Made by a program: the position numbers and the translations under genes | Shown: one piece after another, positions 42,817-52,444 of the stretch | Numbering within the stretch: position 1 is the first letter of the stretch | How the letters are laid out: every line of letters starts with the position of its first letter | Assembly: GCF_900107175.1 (NCBI RefSeq) | Contig: NZ_FNOZ01000023.1 | Span: forward strand, 1-64,000 | Reading direction: 5' to 3' | Origin: Modestobacter sp. DSM 44400 | GTDB lineage: Bacteria > Actinomycetota > Actinomycetes > Mycobacteriales > Geodermatophilaceae | Length of the DNA: 64,000 bases | The notes under the pieces: generated by a model | Told to the model about the DNA's origin: nothing | The model's database searches: none | The model's input: the letters and a program-made list of their open reading frames with translations, nothing else

Positions 42817-44202
42817 GTGCGTGCCGCCATACCCCGCGCCCACCGGGTCGCTGGTGCATTGATCGGCTCGGCCGTCGGCGACGCGCTCGGCGCACCGTTC
42901 GAGTTCGGTCCACCCGGGGCGTTCACCGCTCGCTTCCCGCTCCCCGCCCGCGGACTCGCGACCGAGATGTGCGGCGCACCGGGCCGGGAGCCCGGCGAGT
43001 TCACCGACGACACCCAGCTGGCACTGCTGCTCGGCACCTCCCTCGTCGAGCGGGGCGGCCTGGACGAGGCCGACGTCTTCGCCCGCTTCCAGACGTGGGC
43101 ACGGGCCGACCCGTCCGACATCGGGAGCCGAACCCGCGCCGTCCTGGGCTCGGGCCTGCCCTGGCAGGCCGCCGCCGCCGAGCACGCCGCACGCTCGGGG
43201 CACGCCGCCGGCAACGGCTCGCTGATGAGGACGGCGCCGGCCGCGATCCGGTTCGCCCGCGACGGCCGGCGGGCCACGATGGACGCCGCCCGCCGGATCT
43301 CCGTCCTCACCCACGGTGACCTCGCCGCGGGCGAGGGCTGCGCGGTCTTCTCCGAACTCGTGCGGATCGCGCTGGACGGCCGGGATCCGCTCGCCGCCGT
43401 CCCGGAGGCCCTGGCGCTGGTCTCCCCCGACCACCGCGGGCGGTGGTCGACGGTGCTCGCGCCGGACTGGACGCCGGACCGGGCCACCGAGCCCAACGGC
43501 GCGGTCCGGCCCACGCTCGGCTCCGCGGTGTGGGCGCTGCGCCACGGCCGCGATTTCGCCTCCACTCTGCGCCTGGTCATCGACCTGGGCGGCGACACCG
43601 ACACCGTCGCCGCGGTCGCCGGCGGTCTGGCCGGCGCGGTGTTCGGCATCGCCGGCATCCCGATGCGCTGGACCTCGGTCGTCCACGGGCGGGTCCCCGG
43701 GCACGGCGAGCGGGTGTGGCAGCTCGCCGACCTGCACCACCTGGCTGCCGCGCTGGACGGCTCGCCGGCCGCGCCGTACGAGGCACCGGAGACCCGCCGG
43801 CTCGAACCGCGGGAGGTCGCCGACGGCGTCTGGGCGGCCGACCTGGACGGCGCCCGCCACAGCTCGAGCGACTTCGCCGTAGTCTCCTTGTGTCGGACTG
43901 GGACGCGTTTCCCGCACGACGTGCAACGTTTCGCCTACCTGACCGACGACGACGCGAACAGCAAACTCGACGCCGTGCTGGCAGACGTCCTCGGCGACAT
44001 CGAGGGGCTGCGGGCGGACGGCAAGCAGGTGCTCGTGCACTGCTTCGCCGGCCAGTCGAGGACGGGGCTCGTGCTGCGGGCCTGGCTGCGGCGCAGCGAG
44101 GGGCTGTCCGCGGCAGCGGCGACGGACGTCGTCGCCCGACGCTGGCCGCACCTGAGCCTGTGGAACGACAGCTTCACCCACGCGCGCGAGCGCGTGCACT
44201 GA
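42817..44202 (+). CDS. ADP-ribosylglycohydrolase (DraG family) fused to a dual-specificity-type phosphatase
   Basis: A 461-residue two-domain protein. Residues 1-320 are a DraG/ARH fold with the Mg-binding blocks SAVGDALGAPFEFG, EFTDDTQLAL, GNGSLMRTAP and GGDTDTVAAVAGGLAG. Residues 330-460 are a cysteine-dependent phosphatase: HCFAGQSRTG has the CX5R P-loop, with a possible general acid in YLTDDDANSK. It could remove both ADP-ribose and phosphate from one target. GTG at 42817. It lies in an operon with MaoC and a zinc-ribbon protein. Confidence 0.88.
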   Translation: MRAAIPRAHRVAGALIGSAVGDALGAPFEFGPPGAFTARFPLPARGLATEMCGAPGREPGEFTDDTQLALLLGTSLVERGGLDEADVFARFQTWARADPSDIGSRTRAVLGSGLPWQAAAAEHAARSGHAAGNGSLMRTAPAAIRFARDGRRATMDAARRISVLTHGDLAAGEGCAVFSELVRIALDGRDPLAAVPEALALVSPDHRGRWSTVLAPDWTPDRATEPNGAVRPTLGSAVWALRHGRDFASTLRLVIDLGGDTDTVAAVAGGLAGAVFGIAGIPMRWTSVVHGRVPGHGERVWQLADLHHLAAALDGSPAAPYEAPETRRLEPREVADGVWAADLDGARHSSSDFAVVSLCRTGTRFPHDVQRFAYLTDDDANSKLDAVLADVLGDIEGLRADGKQVLVHCFAGQSRTGLVLRAWLRRSEGLSAAAATDVVARRWPHLSLWNDSFTHARERVH

Positions 44203-44227
44203 CCGAACGACGAACGGGGCTCGACAC

Positions 44228-45061
44228 ATGGCACTGATCACCTGCCCCACCTGCAACTCCGAAGAGATCACCGGCCGGCCGCAGCCCGATGGCCGGCTGC
44301 TCATCCACTGCGAGGACTGCGGCAACGAGTGGCTGCGCGGGGAGACCCGCCGCGACCCGGCCCGGCCCGCCGTCCAGTCGATCGACTCGCTGCAGGCCGA
44401 GTTCCCGACGGCCTCCGCCGTCCGCCCCGACGTCCGCGAGCGCGTCCAGCTGCTCCAGTCGGAGTTCCTGATGGAGCGGCCCGAGCCCGACCCCGACGTC
44501 GAGGCCTACCGGGTCCGGTACGCCGAGCTGTTCGAGAAGGGCAACCTGGGGACGGCGACGCCCGACCAGCTCGCCCACTTCGCGAACTCCGATACCGTCG
44601 CCGCCCCCGGCAACATGTCCGGGTTCAACCGCGCGTGGAAGACCCAGGGCCCGGACAAGTCCGCCGCCGCGGTGCGGTCGACGATCGAGTACCTGCTCTA
44701 CGGGCCGGAGACCCTCCGCCTGGAGGACCGGCTCACCCACCTCATCGACGGCAAGAAGGGGCTTGGCTTCCCCTCCTTCAAGGAGTCGCTGCTGACCAAG
44801 GTGCTCGTCGTGATCCACCCCGAGCGGTTCCTGCCGGTGCTGAAGTACACGGCCGCGGCCGGTGGCAAGAAGGAGCTCGCCAAGCTCGTCTTTGATCTGG
44901 ACCTGCCGCCGGCGGAGAAGGTCGCGTGGACGAGCGGCCGCCTCGCGGTGTGGAGCAACGACCTGCTGCGCTCGCTGGTCGGCAACGACATCCCCGACCT
45001 GCAGCAGGCTGCGCGGTTCCTCAACTGGGCCAAGAACCAGCCGGCGATGTCGCGCACCTGA
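44228..45061 (+). CDS. zinc-ribbon protein, function unknown
   Basis: A 277-residue protein. Residues 1-35 are a zinc ribbon (CPTC and CEDC, 22 apart), followed by a linker and a C-terminal alpha-helical domain (about 90-277) with LRLEDRLTHLIDG, GFPSFKESLLTKVLVVIHPERFLPVL and GGKKELAKLVF. That block resembles the N-terminal sections of some restriction-type AAA proteins; this is weak. ATG at 44228, 25 bases after the DraG fusion stop, so likely co-transcribed. Confidence 0.7.
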   Translation: MALITCPTCNSEEITGRPQPDGRLLIHCEDCGNEWLRGETRRDPARPAVQSIDSLQAEFPTASAVRPDVRERVQLLQSEFLMERPEPDPDVEAYRVRYAELFEKGNLGTATPDQLAHFANSDTVAAPGNMSGFNRAWKTQGPDKSAAAVRSTIEYLLYGPETLRLEDRLTHLIDGKKGLGFPSFKESLLTKVLVVIHPERFLPVLKYTAAAGGKKELAKLVFDLDLPPAEKVAWTSGRLAVWSNDLLRSLVGNDIPDLQQAARFLNWAKNQPAMSRT

Positions 45062-45079
45062 GTTCTGCCCGCACGACGC

Positions 45080-45120
45080 GCGAACGCCCCGCTCCCGGCC
45101 TCCGGGGGCGGGGCGTTCGC
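45080..45120. terminator. strong hairpin between convergent genes
   Basis: GCGAACGCCCCG (45080-45091) pairs with CGGGGCGTTCGC (45109-45120). It lies between the zinc-ribbon gene and the toxin gene (stop at 45133) and can serve both. Confidence 0.75.
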
Positions 45121-45132
45121 CGCCCCCGGAGG

Positions 45133-45531
45133 TCAGGGACCGGGCACCCGGAACGTGCAGGTCGGGCCACTCGCCCGGGCCAGCCGACGATCCAGCGTCC
45201 ACAGCGGGACGTCGAGCGCCTCGGCCAGCGCGACGAAGGCACCGTCGTAGGAAGTGACGGTCGGGTGCAACGCCCAGACCCGACCGGCGAGCGGCTCGAA
45301 CGGGAAGACGGTCAGCGGCAGCTGCACCAGATCCCGGTGGGCCAGTGCCGCGACGTCCCGGCCGAGCTGCCCGGAGAGCACCGAGCGGCGCAGCACGGCC
45401 GAGACCTCGACGTACAGGTGCGCCGGCGCGGCCAGCGCCTGCCCAGCCAGGCCGGACCGCGCCCACTCGCCGTCCGGCCCGCCGTCCACCAGGGCGGCGA
45501 CGATGGCGGACGGGTCGACGACGACGGTCAC
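45133..45531 (-). CDS. vapC: PIN-domain ribonuclease toxin (VapC-like)
   Basis: A 132-residue PIN domain: first acidic residue in VVVDPSAIVAAL, Glu in HLYVEVSAVLRR, Asp in TSYDGAFVALAEAL and Asp in WTLDRRLAR. It would cut RNA when free of its antitoxin. GTG 45531 overlaps the antitoxin stop (GTGA), the standard arrangement. Confidence 0.88.
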   Translation of the reverse strand: MTVVVDPSAIVAALVDGGPDGEWARSGLAGQALAAPAHLYVEVSAVLRRSVLSGQLGRDVAALAHRDLVQLPLTVFPFEPLAGRVWALHPTVTSYDGAFVALAEALDVPLWTLDRRLARASGPTCTFRVPGP

Positions 45532-45752
45532 GCCCGGTCGGCGTCGCGTGCCTCGAGGATCGTGTCCGCGGGCAGCCGGCTCGCCGTCGCGCGGACACGC
45601 TGTTCCACCCGGGCCCACAGGTCGTCCGGGCTCGGCCGCCTCGCCAGCTCGGTCAGCTGACCCCGCACGTACTCCTGCAGCGACTGCCCGGCACGTGATG
45701 CGCGGGCCGCCAATTCGTCACGGGTCTCGTCGGGCACGTCGCGGATGGTCAT
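45528..45752 (-). CDS. vapB: VapB/FitA-like antitoxin
   Basis: A 74-residue protein with an N-terminal ribbon-helix-helix (MTIRDVPDETRDELAARAS) and a C-terminal toxin-binding tail (DDLWARVEQRVRATASRLPA). ATG 45752; the ribosome site is not evident and the upstream DNA (CTATTGTGCATG) may be promoter, so translation may be nearly leaderless. It binds its own promoter with VapC in this family. Confidence 0.85.
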   Translation of the reverse strand: MTIRDVPDETRDELAARASRAGQSLQEYVRGQLTELARRPSPDDLWARVEQRVRATASRLPADTILEARDADRA

Positions 45753-45824
45753 GGACACCGACACACATGCACAATAGCAGCGCTGCATGCGTGTTGACAG
45801 CACTGCCCGGTACGACCGGCACGG

Positions 45825-46256
45825 TCAGTCCCCGGCGTACGCGCTGACGCCGAAGTGCCGCTGCCCCCGGCCGTCCTCCTGGACCAGCACCGTGTACGCC
45901 TGGCCGCCGATGACCGCGGCGCAGGTGTCGCCGGAGCACTCCACGGTCTCCACGGTGGCGCCCTGCGCGGCCACCGACTGGGCGACGGCGGCCTCGGTGG
46001 CGGTGTTCGCCCGGTCGATCCGGTCGCGGTAGTACACGAGCCCGGCGATGGCCACGGCCACGACGATGACGGCCACCAGGACGGTGGTCAGCAGCGTGGT
46101 GTTGCGGGCGACCCAGCCCGGCTCCCGCTCCTCGGGAGGAGCGGCGTCGGGCGCTCCTCCCGGGTCGGTCGTGATCAGCCCGGTCGTGGTGGCCGGGAAC
46201 CCCGTCGCCGGTCCGGCCGGGGCAGGGTCGGTCGGGTGCGTGCTGTCGGTGCTCAT
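45825..46256 (-). CDS. single-pass membrane protein, function unknown
   Basis: A 143-residue protein. A Pro/Ala/Thr-rich N-terminal 45 residues, one membrane helix (TLLTTVLVAVIVVAVAIAGLVYY), then a 65-residue extracytoplasmic domain with two close cysteines (VECSGDTCAAVIGG). ATG 46256. Size and plan suit a secretion or cell-envelope accessory protein; no family recognised. Confidence 0.68.
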   Translation of the reverse strand: MSTDSTHPTDPAPAGPATGFPATTTGLITTDPGGAPDAAPPEEREPGWVARNTTLLTTVLVAVIVVAVAIAGLVYYRDRIDRANTATEAAVAQSVAAQGATVETVECSGDTCAAVIGGQAYTVLVQEDGRGQRHFGVSAYAGD

Positions 46257-47739
46257 CGCGTTGCTGCCTCGTTCCGTTCAGGGGGTGTCCGGGCCGCACC
46301 CGCGGGGCCGGCGGACCCGGGGCAGGCACCGATGGCCGCCCCGATCGCCTGACGACAGTGCCACACCATCCGCGGGATCCCGTCGTCACTCCCGTCCCAC
46401 CCGTGGCGCGGCGGACCGGCGGGTCCCGGAACTCACGTCCGGCCGGGCGTAGACAAGGGCATGGGCATCTCCTCCGGCCCCCGGCTCGACCCGGCGGCCC
46501 GGAACAGCGACCTGCCCGGCCGCGTCTCGATCGAGGTTGAGGCGGTCCCGGTGCTCAGCTGGGCGCTGGCGCGGCACGGCGTTCCGGTCGTGTCCCGGCT
46601 GCTCCTGACCGGTGGGGCCGTACCCGTCCGCAGCGCCGAGGTCACCGTGCAGGTCCGCACCGCCGACGGGCCGCTGGGCTCCCCCGCCGTGTTGCGCGCG
46701 GACCTGGCGCCGGGCCGGACCACCGTCCTCGCCGCCGTCGACCTGCACCTGGACGCCGACGTCCTGTCCCGCATCCCGGCGGCGCGGCCCGGCGTGATCG
46801 AGGTGAGCGTCGCGGCCGACGGCACCGAGCTGGCCTGCAGCAGCACTCCGGTCCAGGTGCTCGGGGCCGCGCAGTGGCTGGCCGCGCCGGCGCCGTTGGC
46901 CCTGGCGATGCTCGCCGCGCACGTGCTGCCCGACGACCCGGCGGCAGCGGCGCTGGTCGGTGGCGCCGCCGACCTGCTGGAGCTGCGCACCGGCGACCCA
47001 TCGCTCGCGGACTCCACCTGCGGCCCGGAGCTCATCGACCGCACCGTGGCCGCGATCGTCGAGGCGATGCGCCGCCGGGGGGTGCGGCACAGCCCGGCCC
47101 CCGCCGACTGGGCCAGAACCGCCCTGACCGTGCGGACGCCCGGCGAGGTCCTCGAGTCGCGGCTGGGCAGCTCCCTGGACACCGCCGTCGTCCTGGCCGC
47201 GGCGTTGGAGCACGCCGGCATCCGGCCGCTGCTCTGGATCGCCGAGGGGCACGCCTTCCTCGGCTACTGGCGGACGCCGGGCGGCACCGGGAGCACCGTG
47301 ACCACCGAGGTCGACGGGCTGGTGGAGTTGGTCGAGCGCGGCGCGGTCCAACTGGTCGACGCCACGATGCTCACCGCCGAAGCGGAACCGGCCACCTTCG
47401 GCGACCTGCACCGCACACCGCACGCCGCATGGCTGACCGGCGACCTGCACCGGATCACCGGCGTCACCGACGTCCACCGCGCGCGGCTGGACGGCATCCG
47501 ACCGCTGCCGGTGCCCGGCGCCGACCCCGCTCGGCGCAGAGCGCGGCAGCCGCCGGCCCGGGACGACGGCTGGACCCGGCTTGCCCTGACCCTCGGCACG
47601 ACACCACCGCCGCGGGTGGAGCAGTGGGCGGCGGAGCTGCGCGACCTCGCCCCGAACCGGACGGCGGGCTGGCTGGACGACTCCGCGGGTCCGTCGGTCC
47701 TCCTCCCCCGGTCCGCGGCCGACCGGCTGCAGGCCGGGA

Positions 47740-47753
47740 CGCCGGCCCCCTGA
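47740..47753 (+). other. frameshift site at CCCCC-TGA
   Basis: Five C (47746-47750) directly precede an in-frame TGA. Stepping back one base turns GCC CCC TGA into CCC CTG AAC and restores the long frame. Loss of one C from the run is the simplest cause; programmed -1 slippage is possible. Confidence 0.6.
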
Positions 47754-48574
47754 ACGACGTCGACCCGGACCGCCTCCGGGAGTTGCGCGCCGTCGCCGAG
47801 CAGGCCGGGGCTCCCAGCCTCACCCTGACGCTGGGCACCCTGGCCTGGGCGATCGACGGCCGGCCGCTGTGCTCACCGGTCGTCGTGGCGCCCGTCGTCG
47901 CGGCGCCGGTCGATCCCCCCGACCCGGACGGCGGGCTCGCCCTCGCCGGCACCCCCCAGCTCAACCGCTACCTGCTGGCGGCGCTGCACCGGCGGCACGG
48001 CCTGTCGGTGCCCGAGCACGGTCCGGACGGCGCCCCGCTCGACCCAGCCGGCGTGCTCGCCGCACTGCAGGGCGAGCTCACCGCCCGCGGGCTGCCGTTC
48101 GCGGTCCAGTCGACCACGCAGCTGACGGTGCTCCCGCCGCTGCGGCTCGAGGCCGACGTGGCTGAGCACTGGGCGACCTTCACCGCCAACGCGCTGTTCG
48201 CCCACCTGGCCGCCGACCGCGAGGAGCCCTTCGCCGACCCCGCCCCGAACATCGCCGTGGACGTCGACGTCGACGAGCTCGCCGCCCGGGTCCCCCTCCC
48301 GGCCGATGCCAGCCAGCTGCGTGCGGTCGCCGAGGCCGCGGCCGGGCGCACGTTCGTGCTGGACGGCGGGCCCGGCACCGGCACCACGCAGACCATCGCC
48401 AACCTGGCCGCCCGCGTCGTCGCCGACGGCTGCCGGGTGCTGGTGGTCGCCGACGACGGCTCCGCTCTCGACGCGCTCGCCCGCCGGCTGGCCGACGCCG
48501 GCCTGAGCCACCTCACCTGCGACCTGCGCGGCGGTGCCACCTGGACGAGGACCACCCCGACCCCCGGCGACTCC

Positions 48575-48646
48575 GAGGCGACTCCGGACGATGAGGCGAC
48601 TCCGGACGATGAGGCGACTCCGGACGATGAGGCGACTCCGGACGAC
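48575..48646 (+). repeat. four tandem 18-base units encoding EATPDD repeats
   Basis: GAGGCGACTCCGGACGAT is repeated four times (48575-48592, 48593-48610, 48611-48628, 48629-48646, the last with a final C). The product has (EATPDD)4 just after the nucleotide-binding segment, absent from the intact paralogue. Repeat number changes in steps of three codon pairs and keeps frame. Confidence 0.8.
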
Positions 48647-51600
48647 GCGCTCGACGAGGAGCTACGCACCGCGCGGCGCGCCCTGGGCGACTACGCGCGC
48701 CGGCTGCACGAACCCAACACCGCGGGGCTGTCGCTCTACACGGCCCGCGCCGGGGTGCTCCCTGCCGACGGCGACGCCCCGGCACTCCCGGTGCCGGAGC
48801 GGTTCGTGGCCAACACCTCGGGGCGCACCATCGGCGCAATCCGGCGCGTGCTCACCGCGCACCCCGCGCTCGCCGACGCGACCGGGCCCCGCCCCGGGCA
48901 CCCGTGGGGCTTCCTCGACCGGCCCGACGTCGACCCGCTCGGGGTGCAGCAGGCGGTCGTTGCGCTCGACCGGGCGGTGGATGCCCTGCCGGCGGACGGG
49001 CAGCTGGCCTCGGTGCTCGCCGCTGTGCGGACGACGGCCGACCTCGACGCCCTGGCCGCCGTCCTGACCACCGTCCTCGACGGCCCCTGCGTGCCGTTGG
49101 ACGTGCTGGACGACCTGGACTCGCCGGAGTGGACGGAGGCGGCGAACGCGGTCCTCGCCGACGTCGCCCTGTTGGGCGCGGCCGACCAGCCGGGCCTGGA
49201 CGTCGCCGTCCCAGCCGCCCTGGACCTGCCGCTCGCCGAGCTGGCGGCCGAGGCCCAGGAGGCCGCCGCGGCGGGCCGCCTGCTCCGGAACCGGCGGCTG
49301 TCCGCCGTCCTCGACCAGCTCGCGCCCCTGCTGCGACCCGGTGTGCGCGTCCGGCCCGGGGAGGTCCCGGCACTGCTCGCCGAGCTGGCCTCGGTGCAGG
49401 CGGAGGTCCGGGAGCTGGCCGCCCGGGCAGCCGCCGTCCCGGGGCTGGACGTGCGGCCGGACTGGAACCCGTTCACCGACCCCGACCTCGCCGACCGGCA
49501 GATCGGCCGGCTGCACCGGGTCGGCGCGGCCGTCGCGAGCTGCCCGGAGACCTTTCCCGACCTGCGCCGGCACCTTGCCGGCGAGCCGGCACCGGACCCG
49601 GTGGCGGCGCGCCGCGTGGCCGCCCTTCGGGACGCCGTCGCCGCGCTGCTCGACGCCTGCGCCATCCTCCCCGGCCATCTGGCGGCGTGGGCGGCCGCCG
49701 ACGGGCTGCTCGCGCGCTGGACCGGTACCCGCGAGGGGCGGGCGATCGACACCTTCGGCCTGCCGTCGCTCGGGGCCTGGCTGAGCCTGCTCCGCCCGCT
49801 GGAGCTGCTGTCCGCCGCCGGGCTGACCGAGGCGCGCGCCGCCCTGCTGACCGGCGCGGTGCCGGCCGGAGACGCGGTCGCCGCGTTCGACCGTGGCCTG
49901 GCCGCGGCCTCGGTGCGGGAGCGACAGCGGGCGACCGGCCTGGACGCCGTAGCCGCGGACGCGCAGGACCGGGCGGCCCGCCGGTTCGCCGACGCCTCGC
50001 GCGCCGCCCGGGCGTCCGTCACCGCGGCGCTGCGCGACCTGGCCGTTCCGGCCGAGCCGCCCTGCGTGCTCGCCGACCCCGAGTCCGTGGCCCGGCACCT
50101 GCCCGCCACCGCCGGGCAGTTCGACCTGGTGGTGTTCGACGATGCCGCCTCCCTGCGGGTCGCCGACGCGGTCGGTGCACTGGGCCGGGCGCGGTCGGCG
50201 GTGGTGGCCGGGAACAGCCGGCAGCTGCTCCCCGGGGATTTCGGCAGCCTGCTCGGCGCGTGCCTGCGAGCCGGGATCCCGCGGCTGGAGCTGGCCTGGC
50301 ACCACCGCAGCCGGGACGAGTCGCTGTTCGCCGTCAGCAACGCCGTCCAGCACGGCAACCGGCTGGCCACGCTGCCCCCGCCTACCGGCGGCCCCGCTCT
50401 GTCGCTCGTCCCGGTGGCCGGCACCTTCCACCGGGCCGGAATGCTGCCCGGCACCAACCCGGTCGAGGCGCGGGCGGTCGTGGCGGAGGTCCGGCGGCGC
50501 GTCGACGCCTCGCCCGACGCGGTGCCGTCGATCGCTGTGGTCGCCTTGCACCGGCAGCAACGGACGCTGATCGAGGGGCTGCTCCGCGACGCCGGCGACG
50601 CACGGCTGGCAGCGGCGCTGGCCGCCCCCGACGGGCTCGTGGTGCGCACCGCGGACGACGTGCACGGCCTGGAACGCGACCTGGTGCTGCTCTCCCTCGG
50701 CTGCTCCCCCGGTGCGCGCGGCGCCGTGCCGCCCGACCTCGGCCCGCTGGGCCGGGCCGGCGGGGAGCGGCACCTGGACCTCGCGACCACCCGGGCCCGC
50801 CGGCAGGTGGTCGTCTACGCGTCCTTCGACCCGTCGCAGCTGCGCGCGGCGGAGACCTCGCTGCTCGGCGTCCGGCAATTGCGGGCCTATCTGGACGTCG
50901 CGTTGTGGGGCACGGACGCGGTGCCACAGGACGGGCGGCAGGCCGAGGTGCCGGATCCACACCGTGCGGAGATCGCCGCTGCGCTGCGCGACCGTGGACT
51001 GGCCGTGCGCACGGACGTCGGGCTGTCCGACGTGCGCGTCGACCTTGCGGTGGCCCGGTCCTCCGCGCCGGATGTCCCGGTGCTCGCCGTGCTGCTCGAC
51101 GGCCCGGCGTGGGCGCGCCGGAACACGGCGACCGACCGCGACGGCGTACCGGGGGACGTCCTGGGCCGGGTCCTGGGCTGGCCGGCGGTCGAGCGGGTCT
51201 GGCTGCCCTCGTGGCTGGCCGACCCAGGGGCGGTGCTCGACCGGCTGGTCCGGGTGGCGGGGTCCGCCGTCCAGGCGCCGGACGGGCCACTGCTCCCGCT
51301 GCCGGCCGCCGTCGACGTCCCGTCCGTGCCTCCCGTGCGCCGGGAGCGGCCGCCTTCGGCTGTCGCACCGCCGTCCGCTGCCGCGCCGGTGCGGGTCACC
51401 GCCCGCCCGCAGGTCGCGCCGGCGGTGCTGGACGGCGAGGCACCGTTCACGCCGTGGACGCCGGAACCGACGGGCGAACCGCGGGTCCTCCGCCGGCTGG
51501 CGGACCCGGAGGCCGCCCGGCAGGTCCGCGCGGTACTGGCGGCCGGGATCGCAGCCGAGGGGCCGGTTCACCGGGACCGGCTGGCGCGGCTGACCGCCGG

Positions 51601-51973
51601 CGCGTTCGGGGTCGCCCGGGTTTCCGAGGCGCGGCGGGAGTCGATCCTGGCGCTGCTGCCCGGCTCGGCGGAGCACCTGTGGCCACCCGGCCTCGACCCG
51701 GCGACCTGGACCGGCTTTCGCCGGCAGGCCACGAACGGCGAGCGGGTCCTGGAGCACGTGGCGCCGGAGGAGATCGGCAACGCGATGGTGGCGCTGTGCC
51801 GGGCCGGCGCCGGCATGACCCGCGACGAGCTGTTCGCCCGCACGCTGGCCGTCTTCGGGCACCGCCGCCGGCACCCGGTGCTGGTGCCCTTCCTCGAGGT
51901 GGCACTGGCGCATGCCGTGCGGGCCAGCCGGGTGACCCGGCAGCCGGCCGGTCTGCTCATCAGCGCCGCCTGA

Positions 51974-52254
51974 CGGCGCCTCCGGCAGGGCGTGCCGTGG
52001 CCGGCCGGTCACGCACGGTCGGAACACGCACAACCGGGTCACATTCGCCCGTGGACGGCCCGGGGCGCACGCTGACGTTCCGTGTGCGGCGCGGTGCGAC
52101 GTCGTCCGACGTCGGCGGCGGCGAGTCGTCGATGCGGCGGCTCCGAACCCGCCGAGGGAGCCGCTCACGGTGACGCTCCGCAGTCGGGCAGGAATCCGGA
52201 AGTCGCCCTAGCGTCGTTCCCCGTCCGCCGGGCTCAGCCGTCACCGACCGTGTG
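51974..52254. other. gap ahead of the riboswitch, nothing recognised
   Basis: No gene, tRNA or hairpin stands out between the helicase-paralogue stop and the riboswitch. The promoter of the riboswitch transcript must be near its end. Confidence 0.4.
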
Positions 52255-52425
52255 ACACCCGCCGGACACCGCCGAACCGGGCGCCAGCGCAGTTCCGCGC
52301 TGACGCCTGGACCGGGGACCCATCGCAGTTCTGGGGTGAAGCGCGACCGGCACGCAGGTGCCGGTGCGCCGGGCGAGTTCCCCCGTCCGAACCCGTCAGC
52401 TAACTCGGTAGGCGGTTGCGGAGAA
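52255..52425 (+). ncRNA. c-di-AMP riboswitch (ydaO-yuaA leader)
   Basis: The region carries the conserved ydaO blocks in order: CGCCGAACCGGG, GGACCGGGGACCCA, TCTGGGGTGAAGCG and the hallmark CCGAACCCGTCAGCTAACTCGGTAGGCGG. It ends about 20 bases before the GTG of an NlpC/P60 hydrolase gene. In actinobacteria this RNA turns down cell-wall hydrolase genes when c-di-AMP is high, so NlpC/P60 output should fall with osmotic or potassium signalling. Boundaries are estimated by eye. Confidence 0.88.
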
Positions 52426-52444
52426 CAAGGAGAACCCGTCGTCC

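Larger units (their letters stand above)
46461..51973 (+). pseudogene. degenerate paralogue of the DUF4011/SF1 helicase-nuclease, frameshifted at a C-run
   Basis: It has the same domain order as 29047-35067 and high similarity along its length. Frame one, ATG 46461, runs to TGA at 47751-47753 (430 residues). The product continues at a -1 frame (LNDVDPDRLRELRAV ...) to 51973, about 1400 further residues. No start codon with a ribosome site lies at the join. Key residues differ: GTCLD is GSSLD (Ser238), Walker A GAPGTGKSHT is GGPGTGTTQT (Lys to Thr, codon 48383), DEASQL is DDAASL. The nuclease-like and DUF3320 segments remain. I read it as an inactivated copy; a catalytically dead but retained protein made by -1 frameshifting is the alternative. 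Confidence 0.78.

Noticed and set aside
48541-48660. Repeat at 48575-48646 as a CRISPR or recombination site
   Set aside because: Units are exact multiples of three inside a coding frame, so it is a protein repeat.
29047-51973. Whole region as a prophage or integrated plasmid
   Set aside because: No integrase, portal, capsid, replication or conjugation genes and no flanking tRNA; GC content appears uniform by eye.
48662-52168. 1168-residue minus-strand open frame opposite the second helicase copy
   Set aside because: Antisense shadow with no recognisable domain; the plus-strand frame has helicase and DUF3320 similarity.
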